From Pseudonocardiales bacterium (GTDB taxonomy: Bacteria; Actinomycetota; Actinomycetes; Mycobacteriales; Pseudonocardiaceae): a DNA stretch of 64,000 nt. The position numbers and the translations under genes are program-made. The notes under the pieces are model-generated. The model did not search any database. It saw only the letters and a list, made by a program, of their open reading frames with translations, and was not told the DNA's origin. Below, in pieces: positions 27,446-35,451 of the stretch (position 1 is the first letter of the stretch; each line of letters opens with the position of its first letter). Location of the stretch: contig JAFAWY010000034.1 in NCBI GenBank assembly GCA_019241525.1, forward strand, positions 1 to 64,000, given 5' to 3'.

Positions 27446-27469
27446 GCTCGGTCGGGTTTCGACCGAGCC
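27445..27469 (+). promoter_or_regulatory. Leader hairpin before the hydrolase ribosome-binding site
   Basis: GGCTCGGTCG (27445-27454) and CGACCGAGCC (27460-27469) are perfect complements around a 5-base loop, directly after the operator palindrome and 7 bases before the GGAGGG ribosome-binding site. In RNA this gives a stable 10-bp stem in the 5' leader. It may stabilise the message or serve as a second protein site. Confidence 0.5.
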
Positions 27470-27489
27470 TGACACCGGAGGGAACGCCC

Positions 27490-28326
27490 ATGAAGACCTG
27501 CACAGTCGACGGTGCTCCGGTCGCCTACACCGACATCGGCCAGGGCCCCGTGCTGATGTTCGTGCACGGTGTCTACGTCACTGGAGCGTTGTGGGATGAC
27601 CTCACTGCGCGGTTGAGCGATCGGTTCCGGTGCATTGCCCCGACCTGGCCGTTGGGCGCGCAGGACCAGCTGGCCGGCGATGCCGACGTGGGCGCCGCCG
27701 CGTCCGCCCGCCGGATTGCCCACTTCGTCGAGCAACTCGACCTGGACGACGTGACGATCGTTGCCAACGACACCGGCGGCGGCCTCGTCCTCACCATGCT
27801 CGGCGACCACACACTCGATCTGTCCCGCATCGGACGGCTGGTCCTGACCAACTGCGACAGCTACGAACACTTCCCACCCGGCTCATTCCGCCCCATCGTG
27901 AACATCTGCCGCGCCAGCGCCGGCATCGGTGGCGTCATCCTCGCCGGATTTGCGGGCAAGCGAGGCCGGCAGGTGTTCCTCAAAGCCGTCTGCAAAAAGC
28001 CCATCAGTGCCGACCGACAGGCTGAAGTCTTCGGCGCCTTCGCCACCAGCAAAGCAAGCCGGAAGGAAGCTGTGCGGACCACCGCAACCCTCGACCCCAA
28101 GCTGACCCTCGCCGCATCCGAGGCCATCGAGAACTTCGACAAGCCGGTTCTCCTGGCATGGGCGACCGACGACGACCTGTTCTTCCCGCTGTCCCACGCC
28201 GAACGACTTCGCGACGCCTTCCCGAACTCGATCCTGGTCACGATCCCCGACAGCGCCACCTACGTCATGCTCGACGCCCCCGACCAACTCGCCGCCGCCA
28301 TCACCGAGTTCATCAAGCCAGGCTGA
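27490..28326 (+). CDS. Alpha/beta hydrolase with Asp nucleophile (dehalogenase-like fold group)
   Basis: 278 residues from ATG 27490, with GGAGGG 7 bases upstream. Motifs: GPVLMFVHGVYVTGALWDDL, then DVTIVANDTGGGLVLTM in which Asp replaces Ser at the nucleophile elbow, as in haloalkane dehalogenases and epoxide hydrolases, then PVLLAWATDDDLFFPLSHAE. The expected catalytic His region reads IPDSATYVMLDAPDQL with no His; this replacement occurs in a known non-canonical subgroup, so the true reaction is uncertain. The TetR gene and palindrome immediately upstream suggest a substrate-inducible unit. Confidence 0.82.
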   Translation: MKTCTVDGAPVAYTDIGQGPVLMFVHGVYVTGALWDDLTARLSDRFRCIAPTWPLGAQDQLAGDADVGAAASARRIAHFVEQLDLDDVTIVANDTGGGLVLTMLGDHTLDLSRIGRLVLTNCDSYEHFPPGSFRPIVNICRASAGIGGVILAGFAGKRGRQVFLKAVCKKPISADRQAEVFGAFATSKASRKEAVRTTATLDPKLTLAASEAIENFDKPVLLAWATDDDLFFPLSHAERLRDAFPNSILVTIPDSATYVMLDAPDQLAAAITEFIKPG

Positions 28327-28485
28327 AGGCGCGACTGAGCGGAGCGGCTGTACCGGGGCCATCGTTGACCATGACGAAGCCACGGTCTGTAGCGAAGAGC
28401 AGTTTCGTTTCGTGGTGGTGCAGGCCATCACCTTCGGCTTTCCTTCGTCCGAGCCGGGTACGTGCCGACGCGTCAAGGAGCTGTT

Positions 28486-28995
28486 GTGACGGTCCCGACC
28501 GCCGGCCACCCCGCGCCGGTCACGCCGGGTGGACGACCGTTTCGGCTGCTGTGGTTGTCGATCGCCGCGGCGCTGGTCACCATCAGTCTCAAAACTGCGG
28601 CCTGGCTGCTGACCGGCTCGGTCGGGCTGCTGTCCGACGCTGCCGAGTCACTGGTGAACCTGGTGGCAGCTGTCATTGCCTTGGCCGCGCTGACCTGGGC
28701 GAGCAAACCAGCCGACGAAGAACACGCCTTCGGCCATACCAAGGCCGAGTACCTGTCGGCCGGCGCCGAAGGCATGATGATCTTCGTGGCTGCGGTCGGC
28801 ATCGCGGGAACCGCAGTCGACCGGCTCCGTCACCCGCAACCCGTTGACGCCATTGGTATCGGGCTGGTCGTCTCTACGGCCGCATCACTGGTCAACCTGT
28901 CGGTGGGCGTGTTGCTGGTGCGCGCGGGTCGCCGGTACTTCCGGCATCGGTTGCGTGCACTGCTGCGGGGATCAGGCCATCGCCGGGCCGTCTAG
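28486..28995 (+). pseudogene. Truncated cation diffusion facilitator (CDF) gene
   Basis: From GTG 28486 (AAGGAG 5 bases upstream) the frame encodes four transmembrane helices of a CDF metal exporter: TGSVGLLSDAAESLVNLVAA, then ADEEHAFGHTKAEYLSAGAE, and helices near residues 97-112 and 124-147. The gene then stops after 169 residues in RRYFRHRLRALLRGSGHRRA, replacing the expected arginine-rich loop. CDF proteins are about 300 residues; helices 5-6 and the cytoplasmic metal-binding domain are absent, and I find no continuation in other frames downstream. Function is probably lost. The zinc-site Asp of helix 2 is still present. Confidence 0.75.
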
Positions 28996-29342
28996 GTTTC
29001 GGGCTGATCTGTACCGGGAAAGCGCGGCACCGAACTTCTCGTAGCCGAGGTCCTTTACCGCCGGCGTCCACCGCAGGCACGGATTCATGCCCGAGATGCT
29101 GTGCCCCTCCCGCCAACCCGGAATGGCGACACGACGGCCAACCGTTTGCAAGGCGTGACAAGCAGCCCGGAGGTAATGGCCGCGTTTGGTAAGGCACCCG
29201 AGTGCCAGAGGCTAGTCACCACCGCTACGTATTGATAAACCTGACGCGTCGTGCCGAGCTAAAGACTCCGACATCATGCCAACGGCGCCACAGCCTCCGT
29301 ACCAGGACACCGGCCTGGGATGGCCATGACGCCGAGAGCGAA
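28996..29342. other. 347-base stretch after the broken CDF gene
   Basis: No gene is supported. On the minus strand an open stretch without a usable start runs from about 29208 to 28972 and reads, among others, RRVAIPGWREGHSISGM and PAVKDLGYEKFGAALSRY. It looks protein-like but I cannot place it. It may be the remnant of another gene at a deletion junction. Confidence 0.4.
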
Positions 29343-29666
29343 TTACGGCTCCAGAGTGCCTTTGTAGAGCGTGACATCCCGGCGATCGAGCAGTGGACGG
29401 ATGCGGTCTCGTGCGATCGACAAGTAATGCGGCGACGTGCAGTGCTGATCGAACGCAGTCCGGTCGCGGTACCGCTCGCACAAGACGAACTCGCGCGGGT
29501 CCTCGTAGGCTTGGTGCGCGGAGAAGGCCGCACAGCCCGGTTCCGCCCGGACCAACCCGCTGTACTCGGCGAGAAGCGCAGCGACGGTGTCTTCGGCGCC
29601 TTCCTGCGCGCGGTAGTGGGCTATCACAACAACGGCCTGATCGACAACTTCATGGTCATTTGTCAC
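29343..29666 (-). CDS. Antibiotic biosynthesis monooxygenase (ABM) domain protein
   Basis: 107 residues, one ABM ferredoxin-like domain: AVVVIAHYRAQEGAEDTVAA, then YSGLVRAEPGCAAFSAHQAY, then EFVLCERYRDRTAFDQHCTS followed by HYLSIARDRIRPLLD. Proteins of this size act as cofactor-free quinone-forming monooxygenases, heme-degrading enzymes or simple ligand binders; the heme-type Asn/Trp residues are not evident. GGAGG lies 11 bases before the ATG. It sits 112 bases after the monooxygenase operon and might be read from it. Confidence 0.82.
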   Translation of the reverse strand: MTNDHEVVDQAVVVIAHYRAQEGAEDTVAALLAEYSGLVRAEPGCAAFSAHQAYEDPREFVLCERYRDRTAFDQHCTSPHYLSIARDRIRPLLDRRDVTLYKGTLEP

Positions 29667-29778
29667 ACGAGCCTCCCAAGTACCTCGACAATAGGTTGCC
29701 GGCTGGACGCGGAAGGCGCCCGCGGCGTAGCGGTCGATCGAGAGAATCCGGACGTCGGCAGGAGTATCGGCTCGTCGC

Positions 29779-30192
29779 TCATCGCGCGTGCGCCTGGCGG
29801 CCCCGCACCACGCGCAGCTTGACCCTGATGTCGGTGGTCTCGGTCGTGATCCAGCCAGCTGTTCCGTGCGCCTGGCGGCGTACCCGGACGATGGTCTCGC
29901 CGTCGCCGACTTCGCTGGCGGTGATCACCAGCGAGTCTGGGCCGACGCCGAAAGTGCGCTCAGCCTGCACGACGGCCTGCGCGACGATTCGGGCCACCGG
30001 CGCGCAGACCGTCCCGGCGGCGAACCGCAATGCCCACAGCGCCTCGGTTGCGGTCATACCCTGCACGCGGGCGAGGACGTGGCGGGCCTCGGCCTTGCTC
30101 AACCGGGCTTGGCTGTTATGCCCGATCACCGTCGTCTCGGGCAACCTGCTGGCCTCGATGGGCACATCACCGCCGGTGCGCAGTGTCCTCAC
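29779..30192 (-). CDS. Divergent paralogue of ribosomal protein uL22 at the end of the monooxygenase operon
   Basis: 137 residues from GTG 30192, which overlaps the TGA of the reductase gene (GTGA). Residues about 25-125 line up without gaps to bacterial L22: ARLSKAEARHVLARVQGM, EALWALRFAAGTVCAPVARI, VAQAVVQAERTFGVGPDSLV, then GETIVRVRRQAHGTAGWI and TTETTDIRVKL. True L22 has at these places a basic beta-hairpin and RIRRRTSHI-type rRNA-contacting residues; here they are largely neutral or acidic. The C-terminal Lys/Ala tail of mycobacterial L22 is missing. It is therefore unlikely to be the ribosomal copy, which belongs in the S10 operon. Tight coupling to the monooxygenase genes suggests a role with that enzyme, perhaps assembly or RNA-level control. 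Function unknown. Confidence 0.8.
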   Translation of the reverse strand: MRTLRTGGDVPIEASRLPETTVIGHNSQARLSKAEARHVLARVQGMTATEALWALRFAAGTVCAPVARIVAQAVVQAERTFGVGPDSLVITASEVGDGETIVRVRRQAHGTAGWITTETTDIRVKLRVVRGRQAHAR

Positions 30193-31424
30193 CTCACGAC
30201 AGCTCGGGCCAGGCGCCGCAGGTCGACGGACTCGTCGCGCAGGGCCGCGGCGCTGACCCGCAGCCCGGACGCGATCAGCTTGCGAGCCGCGATGACGTCG
30301 CGACCGCGGTTGAGCGCGACCACGGCACGGACTTGGCCATCCGCAAGGCAGAACCGGGCGAACGATCGCTCGGCGATCGATCCGCGCACCACCACCTCGT
30401 CGCACCCCTCGTTGAACCCCACCGACTGCAGGTTGTGTTCGTACTGGTCAGACCAGAACCAGTGCGGATCGTCATGGGCGATGTCCTCGCCGAGCATGTT
30501 CCGGGCCGCCACCGCGCCATGCTTGATCGCGTTGTCATGGTGCTCGACGCGCAGGTGACGCCCGTACAGCGGGTGGTAGTGCGCCGCGACATCGCCCGCG
30601 GCGTAGATGCCGGGAACGGCTGTGCGGCAATGCTCGTCGACGACGATGCCGTTGTGGCACTTCACCGAGGTACCGGTGACGATCTCGGTATTCGGGAGCA
30701 TCCCGACCGCGGCGAGGAGCAACCCGCACTCCAGCCGGCTGCGATCGGTGGTCACCACCAGGCCGTCCGCCGTCTCGGACACCGACTGCACCTGCTCTCC
30801 GGTGCGGAAGTCGACGCCGGCATCCCGGTGGATCTCGGCCAGCTGGCTGCCGACCTGCGCACCGAGTGCCCGCTCGAGCGGAACCTGTGCCATCTCCAGC
30901 ACGGTCACCACAACACCGAGCCGGCGGGCCGAGGCAGCGACCTCACACCCGATGAACCCGCCGCCGAGCACCACCAGCGGCTCGCCCTGCCGCAAGCGTT
31001 CGGCCAGCCGATCGGCGTCACCGCGGGTGCGCAGGTAGGCCACCCGCTCGCCACCCACCGATCCCTGGAGGCCCTCGAACGGCCGCGGCCGTCCCCCGGT
31101 GGCCAGCAGCAGCGCGTCGTAACCCAGCCGCTCGCCTCCCGCCAGCTGGACCACCCGCTCGCGATCGTCGATCCCCTCAGCGCGCTCACCGAGTCGCAGC
31201 TCGACCCCCTGCTCGGCATACCAGCTCGCGGGCCGCACCGGTAGCTCAGCGCCGTCGAGGTGGCCGGTCAGGTAATCCTTGGACAGTGGTGGCCGCTCAT
31301 ACGGCACCACAGGCTCGCCCGCGACGACGACCAGCCGGCCGTCGAAGCCGGCTGAGCGCAGGGTCGCCGCCGCGGAGGCGGCGCACGGGCCTCCACCGAC
31401 GATGACGAACACCGGTGTGGTCAC
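30189..31424 (-). CDS. FAD-dependent ferredoxin reductase of the diiron monooxygenase
   Basis: 411 residues from GTG 31424, overlapping the Rieske stop codon as GTGA. N-terminal FAD-binding motif VFVIVGGGPCAASAAATL, then VPYERPPLSKDYLTG typical of rhodocoxin/putidaredoxin-reductase-like enzymes. NAD-binding motif PLVVLGGGFIGCEVAASARR near the middle, then IYAAGDVAAHYHPLYG (second FAD motif) and a C-terminal dimer domain. It passes electrons from NAD(P)H to the Rieske protein. Classical T4MO-type systems use a flavin/[2Fe-2S] reductase of another fold (TmoF), so this glutathione-reductase-like type is a swapped module. Confidence 0.9.
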   Translation of the reverse strand: MTTPVFVIVGGGPCAASAAATLRSAGFDGRLVVVAGEPVVPYERPPLSKDYLTGHLDGAELPVRPASWYAEQGVELRLGERAEGIDDRERVVQLAGGERLGYDALLLATGGRPRPFEGLQGSVGGERVAYLRTRGDADRLAERLRQGEPLVVLGGGFIGCEVAASARRLGVVVTVLEMAQVPLERALGAQVGSQLAEIHRDAGVDFRTGEQVQSVSETADGLVVTTDRSRLECGLLLAAVGMLPNTEIVTGTSVKCHNGIVVDEHCRTAVPGIYAAGDVAAHYHPLYGRHLRVEHHDNAIKHGAVAARNMLGEDIAHDDPHWFWSDQYEHNLQSVGFNEGCDEVVVRGSIAERSFARFCLADGQVRAVVALNRGRDVIAARKLIASGLRVSAAALRDESVDLRRLARAVVR

Positions 31425-31747
31425 GGCACCGCCACACAGATCATCCCGTCGTCGTCCACCTTCACGGGGAAGGAACGCAGCGCGCAATCGTCCGGGTTGA
31501 CGCCCTTGCCCGTGAGGGCATCGAACACCCAGTGATGGTTCGCGCAGGTCAGTTCCCGGCCGTCGAGATCACCTTGGTCGAGCGGCCATGCCTGGTGCGG
31601 GCAACGATTCTCGTAGGCGCGGATCTGGCCGTCGACGTTGACCAGCAAGATCTTCGCCGTACCGACCTGGACCCCGGTCAGGTCGCCCTCCCACAGCTCG
31701 TCGAGCTCCATGACCGGGGTCCACACCCATTGCTGGGCTTCGGTCAT
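31421..31747 (-). CDS. Rieske ferredoxin of the diiron monooxygenase (TmoC-like)
   Basis: 108 residues from ATG 31747, 2 bases after the beta-subunit stop. The Rieske [2Fe-2S] ligands are clear: Cys49-Pro-His51 and Cys68-Ala-Asn-His71 (ENRCPHQAWPLDQG and LTCANHHWVFD). Length and WVWTPVMELDELWEGDLTGV at the N-terminus match the T4moC/TmoC family, soluble electron carriers between reductase and hydroxylase. Its presence shows that the system is of the four-component toluene/alkene monooxygenase type, not the three-component propane or methane type. Confidence 0.93.
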   Translation of the reverse strand: MTEAQQWVWTPVMELDELWEGDLTGVQVGTAKILLVNVDGQIRAYENRCPHQAWPLDQGDLDGRELTCANHHWVFDALTGKGVNPDDCALRSFPVKVDDDGMICVAVP

Positions 31748-31749
31748 GA

Positions 31750-32805
31750 TCAGCTCGCTGCGGCGGGATCGGCCGATGCGAGGCCGGGGCTGGCTCCGGC
31801 GAGCAACCGTTCGCGGGCAGCAGCGGCCGCTGCGGCTACCTCCGAGGCTGCCCGGCCCCGCAGGGAATAGTTCTCGAGCACCGAGCCCAGCCCCGCTGCC
31901 GACTCGTCTGCCAGCGGCGACCACTTGTCGATCCACTTCCGCAGCACGCCGGCGTTTCCAGGTCGTTGCGCGACCACGAAGCGGGCGAGTTCCCCGCTCC
32001 ACCTTTCCCGCCGTTGCGCGTCGCGCTGCAGGAACGAGGTCAGCAGCCAGGTGAGGTCATCGCCACTGTCCCTGGCGACCTCCCCGAGCTGGCGGAGCAG
32101 CACGTCGTCCAGCGACGGCAGCAGCACGAGGTTCATCGCGGTGAACGCTTCGCCCCAGTCGTAAGCGGTCAGTGCCAGCTCGATGGCACGCCTGGTCGGT
32201 TGCCAGGCCTCGTCCAACTCCCAGATGGCTCGCTCGCCGGTGGCGAAGCCGTCGTCCGGCCAGGCCAGCTGCAGTTCCCGGGTGCGGTAGGACACCAGCG
32301 TCACCCGGCGCAGCATGTCGGCGGCGGACAACGCTGCGGGGTTGGTGATGTAGGGCGACGGTGCCATCAAGCCGATGTAGGCCTGCACCTGCTGGGCACC
32401 GTGCAGCGGGTACCGCGTCGTGGTGAACAGCCGGGCCAACGTTGCCCGCCACTCGGGCGGGAGCTGGGCGTCGGCGTTCGCCGCGGCGTACTGCTCGAGT
32501 ACCCCGCCGACCTTTGTCTCCTGCTCGTGCTGCTGGGTCACGTAGGCCCGGTAGCTGAGCATGTCCGGGTCACGGAAGCTTTCCCAGTCGTCGACCTGCA
32601 GCGGGGAGTCATCCCGGTAAGTCTGCATCCACAGGTTGGCCGGCGACGACGGGTTCTGCTCGAACGGGGCTTTCCGGCCCTCGCGCAGGGTGTAGTTCAT
32701 GCCCTGCGTGCCGATCTCGTAATCGGACGGGCGGCGCTTGATGTCGCCGAAGGCACTCCACGTGCGCAAGCGGCGCTTGGCTGGCTGATCGGTTGTCGCT
32801 GACAT
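31750..32805 (-). CDS. Diiron monooxygenase beta subunit (TmoE-like)
   Basis: 351 residues from ATG 32805, with GGGAGA upstream. The family pattern is RRLRTWSAFGDIKRRPSDYE, then NYTLREGRKAPFEQNPSSPA, NLWMQTYRDDSPLQVDDWES, FRDPDMLSYRAYVTQQHEQE and RYPLHGAQQVQAYIGLMAPS. The subunit is a ferritin-like helical bundle without an iron site and pairs with the alpha subunit in the (alpha-beta-gamma)2 hydroxylase. The long Ala-rich C-terminus is usual. The gene follows the effector gene by 11 bases. Confidence 0.92.
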   Translation of the reverse strand: MSATTDQPAKRRLRTWSAFGDIKRRPSDYEIGTQGMNYTLREGRKAPFEQNPSSPANLWMQTYRDDSPLQVDDWESFRDPDMLSYRAYVTQQHEQETKVGGVLEQYAAANADAQLPPEWRATLARLFTTTRYPLHGAQQVQAYIGLMAPSPYITNPAALSAADMLRRVTLVSYRTRELQLAWPDDGFATGERAIWELDEAWQPTRRAIELALTAYDWGEAFTAMNLVLLPSLDDVLLRQLGEVARDSGDDLTWLLTSFLQRDAQRRERWSGELARFVVAQRPGNAGVLRKWIDKWSPLADESAAGLGSVLENYSLRGRAASEVAAAAAAARERLLAGASPGLASADPAAAS

Positions 32806-32816
32806 GTCGTTCTCCC

Positions 32817-33113
32817 TCAACCAACTGGTGCCTTGGCCGGGCCGAGCGACCACTCGACGGCGTCCGATGTCGTGTTGATCCGCCCCGCAAAGGCGGACAT
32901 CATCGCCTCCAACGAGCGGATCTCGAAGTCCGGTCCCAGGTGGCGTTTGAGCGATTCCGCGGTCACCCGCAGGTGGTCGGACGCGTGGATCCGCACGTAA
33001 GCTCCACGGTCCGTTACTTCAATCTCGGTGCCTGGGTTGTCGTCGTAGATGGCGGCGACGACCTGATCGACCTCATCGCTTGACCGCAGGATGGGTCCCA
33101 CCGCGTTGTCCAT
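32817..33113 (-). CDS. Diiron monooxygenase effector/coupling protein (TmoD/MmoB family)
   Basis: 98 residues. The start NAVGPILRSSDEVDQVVAAI and the core IEVTDRGAYVRIHASDHLRV are typical of TmoD/DmpM/MmoB regulatory proteins, as is the late MMSAFAGRINTTSDAVEW. These cofactor-free proteins dock on the hydroxylase over the diiron site and raise coupling of NADH use to oxygenation. It lies between the gamma and beta genes, unlike the tmoABCDEF order, where the Rieske gene comes before the effector. Confidence 0.92.
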   Translation of the reverse strand: MDNAVGPILRSSDEVDQVVAAIYDDNPGTEIEVTDRGAYVRIHASDHLRVTAESLKRHLGPDFEIRSLEAMMSAFAGRINTTSDAVEWSLGPAKAPVG

Positions 33114-33124
33114 CGCGCTCCCTC

Positions 33125-33415
33125 CTAGGCGTCGGCGTAATCGACTCGGATGTGATCGAACGGTGCAATGCCGGCCTCGGCCACGGTCAGGTCGGGCGTC
33201 AGCGCCCGGTCGTTGTGGTAGACGACCTTCTCGGCGTCGCGGGCGCGGACCCGCTTGCCCTCGACGTGATAGGCGACCTTGCCGGCCACTTCTGCGATGG
33301 TGTCCGCGGTGGTGATCGCCACCAGGATCTCGACGAAGTCATCGGCGAAGATGGCGTTGACCGGCACGAGCTGCGGCTCGGCAGCTGTCTCGGTCGCTTC
33401 AGCCGTCTCGGTCAT
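33125..33415 (-). CDS. Diiron monooxygenase gamma subunit (TmoB-like)
   Basis: 96 residues from ATG 33415, which starts 1 base after the alpha-subunit stop (TGA-C-ATG). After a 15-residue Ala/Glu-rich leader the sequence has the ubiquitin-like fold pattern of TmoB/IsoB: LVPVNAIFADDFVEILVAIT, VAGKVAYHVEGKRVRARDAE and PDLTVAEAGIAPFDHIRVDY. It completes the hydroxylase with alpha and beta. No metal ligands are expected. Confidence 0.9.
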   Translation of the reverse strand: MTETAEATETAAEPQLVPVNAIFADDFVEILVAITTADTIAEVAGKVAYHVEGKRVRARDAEKVVYHNDRALTPDLTVAEAGIAPFDHIRVDYADA

Positions 33416-33416
33416 G

Positions 33417-34931
33417 TCAGCGCCCTCCCGCCGTACCGGCCGGCTCGGATTGGCTGAACGAGCTGGCCCAGTGGTAGTTGTGCGCGTCGTCACCCATCAC
33501 ATCCGGGGTGAGGCCCATGTAACCCAGAACCCCCGGGACGTCCATCGGCTGGATCTCGCCGAGCAGGAACCGTTCGACCACCGTCGTGTGGTTGAGGTTG
33601 TCGCGGTCCTCCCACCAGATCTGCCGGCAACCCTTGGTGCAGAAGTGGTAGGTCATCCCGTTGTGCTTGAGCGAGTAGTTGCGTACCCGCCACTTGCCGT
33701 CCCGGCCGTAGTTGGCGTTGCAGGTCGGCAGGTGACACATGCTGCACAGCCACGGCAGCGTTTCCGGGAGCGTCGCTTCCATATTGCCGGAGTTGATGTT
33801 CTCGGCGATCACCCGCCACTTGTCGCCGTAGACGGTCTCCCAGTTCGGGTATTTCTCGTTGAGCCATTGCCGGGAGGCCTCGTCCACCCCTGCCACCGGT
33901 TTCCACCACAGGGTCGGCCGCCAGAACCACAGGCCCATGTTCAGCGAGTGGTGCCAGATGTCGAGGCCTTCCATGAACTCGTCCCAGTACCAGGGTTTCT
34001 TCAGGCCGTAATCGGAGAGCGTCCGCATGAACTGGTCGATGATCCACTCTTCCATGAACTCGCGGTAGGACTGCTTGCGGTGCTCGACCGGCGTGTAGTA
34101 GTCCATCGACGGCCCGGTCAGCGCCGCGAAGGCGCGTGCGGAGAGCCAGAAGAATTTGTCGACCGTCCACTGTGCCCGGACTGGGTCGTGCTCGACCAGG
34201 ATCTCGAGGGTTGGACCGCCCTGCTGGGAGTGCCTCGCCTCGTCGGTCTGGATCGACGAGATCATGTTGGCGAAGTTGATGTCACCCGCCTCGAGGGCGT
34301 CCGCGGACAGCGCGACGAACTGCAGGTTGGTGAAGCCAGTTTCGAAGGTCAGCGGCAGCTGGATGGCCATGTCGACCGCGTTCGCCCCGGTCATCATCGC
34401 GTCGAACAAGCTGCGCAGGGAAACGGTCACCCAGTCGTTGGTGTGGAACGCCTTGTGCGACCAGTCGTACTGGGGGTCCTTGCTGACGAATTCGTGGCCG
34501 AACAGCAGCGTGATCTGGGTGTGCCGCATCTCGTCCAGCGCGCCGAAGATGGACATGTTGCGCCAGGCGGGGCTCAGCCCGAACCGGGCCATCTTCAGCT
34601 CGGCAAGGGTCGCCATTCCCTCCACCAGGGCGACGCCGCCGAAGTGCATCTTCGTCGCGGACTTCCAGCCCTCGTCGAGCGTCTCGAACGCCTTCGATCG
34701 CTTCAGCGCGGACTGCACCGCGTAAGCCGAATTCTCCTTCTCTCGCTGGGTGGCGACGTAGTCGGGGTAGCTGACCTTGTAGCTTTCCTCCCATTTCTGC
34801 CAGGCGTCGCGGGGCACCTTTCCGGTGCCGCTATGCCACTCGGGGTACACCGCCTCGTCATCGACGTACTTCAAGGTCCAGTCGACGTCCCGGACGATGC
34901 CCTGCCACTCCTCCCGCTTCAATAGCGCCAT
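33417..34931 (-). CDS. Soluble diiron monooxygenase hydroxylase alpha subunit (TmoA-like)
   Basis: 504 residues, close in sequence and numbering to toluene 4-monooxygenase TmoA. The six diiron ligands fall at Glu104, Glu134, His137 (ALDEMRHTQ), Glu197 (FETGFTN), Glu231 and His234 (QTDEARHSQQGG), and the gating Thr is Thr201. The C-terminal third contains a YHS-type segment with Cys396, Cys399, Cys404, Cys431 and Cys435 (CSMCHLPTC and YHFCTKGC) that could bind a metal; TmoA itself has lost these cysteines. Role: O2 activation and hydroxylation or epoxidation of an alkene or aromatic. The sequence places it in the four-component (group 2) class; the exact substrate cannot be read from it. Confidence 0.95.
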   Translation of the reverse strand: MALLKREEWQGIVRDVDWTLKYVDDEAVYPEWHSGTGKVPRDAWQKWEESYKVSYPDYVATQREKENSAYAVQSALKRSKAFETLDEGWKSATKMHFGGVALVEGMATLAELKMARFGLSPAWRNMSIFGALDEMRHTQITLLFGHEFVSKDPQYDWSHKAFHTNDWVTVSLRSLFDAMMTGANAVDMAIQLPLTFETGFTNLQFVALSADALEAGDINFANMISSIQTDEARHSQQGGPTLEILVEHDPVRAQWTVDKFFWLSARAFAALTGPSMDYYTPVEHRKQSYREFMEEWIIDQFMRTLSDYGLKKPWYWDEFMEGLDIWHHSLNMGLWFWRPTLWWKPVAGVDEASRQWLNEKYPNWETVYGDKWRVIAENINSGNMEATLPETLPWLCSMCHLPTCNANYGRDGKWRVRNYSLKHNGMTYHFCTKGCRQIWWEDRDNLNHTTVVERFLLGEIQPMDVPGVLGYMGLTPDVMGDDAHNYHWASSFSQSEPAGTAGGR

Positions 34932-34945
34932 CAGACCCGCTCCTC

Positions 34946-35425
34946 TTAGTCGACTTCGAGGTGGCCGAGTTGCCGGCAGATACTGGCGTTGTCCCAGTAG
35001 CCGGTTATGCTGTCGATCTTGTTTTCTTCGTTGACGTGGAATACGAACAGATGGGGCTCGGAGAAGGCCTGTCCGCGCGGGGCGATCGGTCCCCAGGGCC
35101 CTGCCTGGGTGCCGCCGATCACGACCTCAGCCGCGACGTTGCCATTGTCGTCCGCGGTGATCGAGCGAACCTCGTTGGTGAGATCCGGGAACGCGTGGAT
35201 CAGTCCGGCCCAGATCGGTTTCCCCACCGTGCTCACCTTGCCGTCACCGCGCAGCACGATCTGCTTGCGCCACATCTCGAACGGCAGGTAGCTGAAGTCG
35301 GCGTTGGGGGCGCACAGATCCACCATCGTGTGAACGTCCTGGCGCCGGTAGGTGTCGAAGAACTCCTGCACGACCCCTGCTGCACTGGCGGCAGAGCGGG
35401 CGCGCCTTTCACCGGCGAGCGTCAT
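34946..35425 (-). CDS. NTF2/SnoaL-like protein of the monooxygenase operon (copy 2)
   Basis: 159 residues from ATG 35425, with GGAG and GAGG upstream. The fold pattern is VQEFFDTYRRQDVHTMVDLC, ADFSYLPFEMWRKQIVLRGD, GLIHAFPDLTNEVRSITADD and the end KIDSITGYWDNASICRQLGH. It resembles the neighbouring copy, mainly in the FPDL and ITGYWD segments, so the two probably arose by duplication. NTF2-fold proteins include limonene-epoxide hydrolase and ketosteroid isomerase, so a role in handling the epoxide product is possible but not shown. It lies 14 bases before the alpha-subunit gene. Confidence 0.8.
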   Translation of the reverse strand: MTLAGERRARSAASAAGVVQEFFDTYRRQDVHTMVDLCAPNADFSYLPFEMWRKQIVLRGDGKVSTVGKPIWAGLIHAFPDLTNEVRSITADDNGNVAAEVVIGGTQAGPWGPIAPRGQAFSEPHLFVFHVNEENKIDSITGYWDNASICRQLGHLEVD

Positions 35426-35451
35426 GTCCTCATCTCCCTTCGGCGCCGGTG

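Noticed and set aside
33279-34925. 548-codon plus-strand frame
   Set aside because: It is the shadow of the monooxygenase alpha-subunit gene.
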